Origin: Thermomicrobiales bacterium
GTDB lineage: Bacteria; Chloroflexota; Chloroflexia; Thermomicrobiales; UBA6265
DNA length: 7,195 nucleotides
Direction: 5' to 3'
Assembly (NCBI GenBank): GCA_025937615.1
Contig: JAICRA010000073.1
Span: 1 to 7,195, forward strand
Made by a program: the position numbers and the translations under genes. The notes under the pieces were generated by a model that saw only the letters and a program-made list of their open reading frames with translations, was not told the origin of the DNA and made no database searches. Shown one piece after another: positions 4,737 to 7,195 of the stretch. Within the stretch, counting starts at the first letter, position 1. Each line of letters opens with the position of its first letter.

Positions 4737-7195
4737 GTGGCATTGACGACGGTTGAGGCGAATGGGGTCGAAGCGGCAAGCCCTAATGGACTGCAGACGG
4801 TTCTCTCCAATACCGGAATCGACCGGCGCTCGTTCTCGCGTATTCCGACGGTCTGGGAGATGCCGGACCTCGTCCAGGTGCAGATCGAATCATTCGAGTG
4901 GTTCAAGCGCGAGGGACTGCGCGAACTTCTGGAGGAGATCTCGCCGATTTCTGACCACCACAAGAAAATGGAGCTCACCTTCGGCGAGTATCGGTTCGAC
5001 GAACCATGGAAGCGGTTGCCGGAGCACCTGCAGCAGCAGGGCAAGGATGACCCGCGTATCGTCGAGCAGTTTTGCCGGGAGCGCGATATCACCTATGCCT
5101 CGCCACTTCGCATCAAGGCAAAGTTGCGCATCGTAAACCCGGAGACCGGCGAGATTCGCGAGATTGGCGCCGGTGAGGACGAAGATTCCGAAATTTTCAT
5201 CGGGGACTTCCCGTTGATGACGACCGATGGGACGTTCATCATCAATGGTGCCGAGCGCGTGGTCGTGTCGCAGTTGGTCCGTTCCCCCGGCGTTTACTTC
5301 GACCGCGCGATCGATCCTACGACCGGAAAGCTCGTTTCGACCGCAAAGCTGATCCCCAATCGCGGCGCCTGGCTTGAGTTCGAGACATCCAATCGCGACG
5401 TGATGTCGGTCAAGGTCGATCGCAAGCGCAAGATGCCGGTGACGATTCTGCTCCGAGCTATCGGCATGACCGACGATGAGCTCGAGACGGTGTTTGCCGA
5501 TGTTGATACGAACCCGGATCGTCCATTCTTGCGCACGACGCTCGAGAAGGATCCGACTCATGACAAAGACGAGGCGTTGATCGAGCTATACCGGCGGCTG
5601 CGCCCAGGTGACCCACCGACGCGTGACAACGCGTCGGCGATGCTGGAGAACTTGTTCTTCAACGACCGGCGATATGACCTGGCGCGAGTTGGCCGGTACA
5701 AGTTGAACGAGCGCTTGCATCGCGAGAAAGGCGATGAGGCGCGGCCCGAAGGCCGGATTCTGACGCGCGAAGACCTTATCGAGATCATCCGGGAGATGAT
5801 CCGACTCGGAAACGGGCTCGGTGAGCCGGACGACATCGACCACCTCGGCAACCGCCGCATTCGCGCGGTGGGCGAGTTGATTCAGATGCATGTCCGCACC
5901 GGGTTCCAGCGACTCGAGCGGGGTATCCGGGAACGGATGACGATCCAGGATCCGGAGACGGTGACGCCTAAGGGATTGATTAGCACGACGCGCCCGGTGA
6001 TGGCGGCAGTGCGGGAGTTCTTTGGCGGCAGCCAGCTTTCGCAGTTCATGGACCAGACCAATCCGCTATCGGAGCTGACACACAAGCGTCGACTCTCGGC
6101 GCTCGGGCCGGGCGGACTGAGCCGGGATCGGGCCGGTTTCGACGTGCGAGACGTCCACCCGTCCCACTATGGACGCATCTGTCCGATCGAGACCCCTGAA
6201 GGCCCGAACATCGGTCTCATCGGCTCGCTGGCGACATACGGAAAGATCAACCAGTACGGGTTCATCGAGACGCCGTACCGACGGGTAATCTCGCAGCTCG
6301 TGGTGGACGACCCGGCTCTTCCTTTGGAAGCTCAGATTCTCCGTGACGACGCCGTCGATCCCGAGAGCGGCAAGGTAGTGCTCGGCGCCGGAACAGTTTT
6401 GGGCGAGTCCGAAGTCAAGAAGATTCAAAAAGCGGGTATCAAGACCATCCGGGTGAAGCCGGTGGCGTCGGACATCATCGACTATCTCTCGGCTGACCGG
6501 GAAGAACAGGTGATGATCGCCCAGGCCAACACACCACTTGACGAACAGAGCCGCCTCATCCCCGATCAGGTGGTGGTCCGCGTAGGAGGTGGACACCGGT
6601 TCCCGGTCGTTCCCTCCGAGCAGGTCGCATACATGGACGTGTCGCCAAAGCAGGTCGTCTCGGTCGCGACGTCGTTGATTCCATTCCTGGAACATGACGA
6701 CGCGAACCGCGCGCTGATGGGCGCCAACATGCAAAAGCAGGCGGTGCCGCTACTGCAACCGCGAGCGCCAGTCGTCGGGACCGGGGTCGAGCACCAGGCC
6801 GCTCGGGATTCGGGGCAGGTGCTGGTCGCTGGACAGAACGGCGTTGTGCAATCTGTCAGCGGACGCCAGATTGTCATCGTCGACGACGAGGGCAACGTTC
6901 ACGAATACAACCTGCAGAAGTTCGTCCGCTCGAACCAGGACACGTGCATCAATCAGCGGCCAAGCGTCCGCCAGGGTGACCGCGTAACTACCGGTCAAAT
7001 CATCGCTGACTCGTCTTCAACGGAGAATGGAGAACTTGCTCTCGGGCAGAATGTCGTCGTCGCGTTCATGCCGTGGGAAGGTGGCAACTTCGAAGACGCC
7101 ATCCTTATCAGCGAGCGCCTGGTGCGGGACGACGTCTTCACGTCGATCCATATCGAGAAGTACGAGACCGAGGCGCGGGATACCAAGCTCGGTCC
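4737..7195 (+). CDS. rpoB: DNA-directed RNA polymerase subunit beta (RpoB), C-terminus cut by window edge
   Basis: Catalytic beta subunit of bacterial RNA polymerase; with beta' it forms the active-site cleft. From GTG 4737 the frame is open for 819 codons to the window edge, probably about two thirds of a protein near 1,200 residues. Landmarks: N-terminal [21 protein letters not shown] (36-56), [25 protein letters not shown] (156-180), RSPGVYFD (182-189), rifampicin cluster [30 protein letters not shown] (428-457), [13 protein letters not shown] (482-494), [15 protein letters not shown] (728-742), [18 protein letters not shown] (778-795) and [18 protein letters not shown] at the edge. E. coli positions Asp516, His526 and Ser531 correspond to Asp439, His449 and Ser454, all the usual residues, so the site looks rifampicin-sensitive. 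Differences include Thr441 (Asn518 in E. coli) and Gly783 where many species have Tyr or Phe before NFED. E. coli Glu813 and Asp814 correspond to Glu786 and Asp787. The spacing H449 to E485 matches E. coli, so no insertion lies there. rpoC is expected downstream, outside the window. Confidence 0.98.
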   Translation, partial: MALTTVEANGVEAASPNGLQTVLSNTGIDRRSFSRIPTVWEMPDLVQVQIESFEWFKREGLRELLEEISPISDHHKKMELTFGEYRFDEPWKRLPEHLQQQGKDDPRIVEQFCRERDITYASPLRIKAKLRIVNPETGEIREIGAGEDEDSEIFIGDFPLMTTDGTFIINGAERVVVSQLVRSPGVYFDRAIDPTTGKLVSTAKLIPNRGAWLEFETSNRDVMSVKVDRKRKMPVTILLRAIGMTDDELETVFADVDTNPDRPFLRTTLEKDPTHDKDEALIELYRRLRPGDPPTRDNASAMLENLFFNDRRYDLARVGRYKLNERLHREKGDEARPEGRILTREDLIEIIREMIRLGNGLGEPDDIDHLGNRRIRAVGELIQMHVRTGFQRLERGIRERMTIQDPETVTPKGLISTTRPVMAAVREFFGGSQLSQFMDQTNPLSELTHKRRLSALGPGGLSRDRAGFDVRDVHPSHYGRICPIETPEGPNIGLIGSLATYGKINQYGFIETPYRRVISQLVVDDPALPLEAQILRDDAVDPESGKVVLGAGTVLGESEVKKIQKAGIKTIRVKPVASDIIDYLSADREEQVMIAQANTPLDEQSRLIPDQVVVRVGGGHRFPVVPSEQVAYMDVSPKQVVSVATSLIPFLEHDDANRALMGANMQKQAVPLLQPRAPVVGTGVEHQAARDSGQVLVAGQNGVVQSVSGRQIVIVDDEGNVHEYNLQKFVRSNQDTCINQRPSVRQGDRVTTGQIIADSSSTENGELALGQNVVVAFMPWEGGNFEDAILISERLVRDDVFTSIHIEKYETEARDTKLG

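Noticed and set aside
6066..6734. Minus-strand open frame (222 codons) inside rpoB
   Set aside because: Antisense to highly conserved rpoB sequence; explained by codon bias, with no ribosome site or motif noted.

Overview
The window is a GC-rich bacterial chromosomal segment with ordinary bacterial signals: TTGACA-type promoters, GGAGG ribosome sites, and GTG starts alongside ATG. The most likely source is Chloroflexota, and within it a Thermomicrobia/Sphaerobacter-like lineage. Reasons are an RpoB without the large inserts of proteobacterial beta subunits, a Tat-exported sugar-binding protein ending in an ASPVATP-type tail, and a CoaBC whose decarboxylase motifs differ from the E. coli type. 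This placement is inference from motif style and was not checked by a search.

Layout. (1) 1-1178, minus strand: coaBC, the bifunctional coenzyme A biosynthesis enzyme, in one uninterrupted frame of 392 codons that runs off the left edge just before its C-terminus. (2) 1179-1330: a divergent intergenic region with a good plus-strand promoter. (3) 1331-4384, plus strand: a three-gene sugar-type ABC importer operon of single-domain ATPase, membrane permease and Tat-signal periplasmic-binding-protein-like receptor. The first two genes are 1 bp apart; the receptor follows a 92-bp gap containing a bulged hairpin. (4) 4409-4445: a strong intrinsic terminator closing the operon. (5) 4444-4736: a near-consensus promoter abutting that terminator, then a leader of about 255 nt with several potential hairpins and a possible 46-codon leader ORF ending 2 nt before rpoB. 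(6) 4737-7195, plus strand: rpoB, the RNA polymerase beta subunit, 819 codons visible and cut by the right edge.

The three ABC genes should form one importer: the receptor captures a sugar or related small ligand, the permease dimer forms the channel, and the ATPase dimer powers it. coaBC and rpoB are unrelated housekeeping genes on either side. The genes themselves are conventional. The least explained part is the rpoB leader, where the ribosome-binding site of the putative leader ORF lies in a perfect 7-bp hairpin and the ORF would be translationally coupled to rpoB. No RNA genes, mobile elements, CRISPR arrays or long repeats were seen.
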